DNA from: CAZCBN01 sp964496975
GTDB taxonomy: Bacteria > Planctomycetota > Phycisphaerae > Phycisphaerales > UBA1924
Direction: 5' to 3'
DNA: 6,573 nucleotides
Assembly (NCBI GenBank): GCA_964496975.1
Contig: CAZCBN010000154.1
Location: 1 to 6,573 of the forward strand
Part shown: positions 6,326 through 6,573 of the stretch, piece after piece
How positions within the stretch are numbered: position 1 is the stretch's first letter
Layout: every line of letters starts with the position of its first letter
Position numbers and translations under genes: made by a program
The notes under the pieces: model-generated
What the model saw: only the letters and a program-made list of their open reading frames with translations
Database searches by the model: none
What the model was told of the DNA's origin: nothing

Positions 6326-6556
6326 TCACAAGCGACGCCGCACGCCGTGGTGCTGGGCACCGTATCGCGGCAGTCGCGACGCCAGAACAGCAATGGCTTG
6401 CTCCACGGAGTCCGCTCCGAACACCTGGTCGTCTGGCTCGTCCGCATACCGGATTCGGTCGTCGATCCGTTGACCGGCAACACGGCCACTCCACCCGTCA
6501 ACCCTCATGGCGATGATCAGCCGTTTGTAGATCCACGCGAGACAGATCTCGGACAT
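6326..6556 (-). CDS. small hypothetical protein, 76 aa
   Basis: I do not recognise this family. The ATG at 6556-6554 has a strong Shine-Dalgarno site GGGGGAG 8 nt upstream, and the frame ends at a TGA (6328-6326). The protein has normal, protein-like composition: an opening MSEICLAWIYKRLIIAMRVDG, an acidic middle (ADEPDDQVFGADS), a helix-like SVEQAIAVLASRLP, and a basic tail ending RRRL. There is no signal peptide and no clear membrane segment. By hand count about three quarters of third positions are G or C, higher than expected by chance in this less GC-rich stretch but clearly lower than in genes 1-3, which could mean recent acquisition or low expression. The frame stays open to the right window edge, so a longer start outside the window cannot be excluded. 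The competing open frame on the same strand (6226-6501) has a Ser/Thr/Arg-rich shadow-like translation. Confidence 0.55.
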   Translation of the reverse strand: MSEICLAWIYKRLIIAMRVDGWSGRVAGQRIDDRIRYADEPDDQVFGADSVEQAIAVLASRLPRYGAQHHGVRRRL

Positions 6557-6564
6557 CGTGCCCG

Positions 6565-6571
6565 CTCCCCC
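6565..6571 (-). promoter_or_regulatory. ribosome binding site of the small minus-strand gene
   Basis: On the minus strand GGGGGAG lies 8 nt before the ATG at 6556. It is the main reason for preferring this start and for believing the short frame is a gene. Confidence 0.5.
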
Positions 6572-6573
6572 GC

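Noticed and set aside
6226..6501. 91-codon minus-strand open frame
   Set aside because: It overlaps the 76-residue gene in another frame, has Ser/Thr/Arg-rich composition and no clear ribosome binding site.
1..6573. CRISPR array, insertion sequence or phage genes
   Set aside because: No regularly spaced repeats, no transposase or integrase-like frame and no terminal inverted repeats were found.

Overview
The window is very GC-rich DNA. In the first 5.3 kb almost every codon of the real genes ends in C or G. Three large proteins are built from parts common in Planctomycetota (a DUF2092-like plus TlpA thioredoxin protein, a DUF6263-like secreted protein, and a TPR-type repeat protein). Together with the base composition this suggests a Phycisphaerae-like planctomycete. 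That assignment is inference from protein style; no marker gene is present.

Layout: (1) 3-1793, plus strand, the 3' part of a large alanine-rich helical/TPR protein whose start lies before the window. Its last ~67 codons look unlike coding sequence and begin at a C7 run, so the true end may be near 1612. (2) 1879-4101, plus strand, a secreted 740-residue protein with a DUF2092-like domain, a TlpA-type thioredoxin domain with a WCGPC active site, and a C-terminal region with one FG-GAP-like motif. (3) 4128-5351, minus strand, convergent with (2), a secreted 407-residue DUF6263-like protein of unknown function. (4) 5352-5969, no convincing gene; it holds the 5' leader of gene 3 and, near its end, a good promoter (TTGACG, 16 nt, TAGGCT) followed by a string of GC-rich hairpins, some with GNRA loops. 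(5) 5970-6041, tRNA-Asn(GUU), followed by a clear intrinsic terminator. (6) 6074-6573, less GC-rich DNA with a possibly bidirectional terminator hairpin and a probable small minus-strand gene (76 aa) that has a strong Shine-Dalgarno sequence.

The three large genes probably act in or across the cell envelope: two carry export signals, and the thioredoxin domain would do disulfide or redox chemistry outside the cytoplasm. No pathway connects them with certainty. The points most worth checking are the structured stretch between the promoter and the tRNA, the suspicious end of gene 1, and the composition change after the tRNA. No mobile-element gene, CRISPR array or complete novel system is visible.
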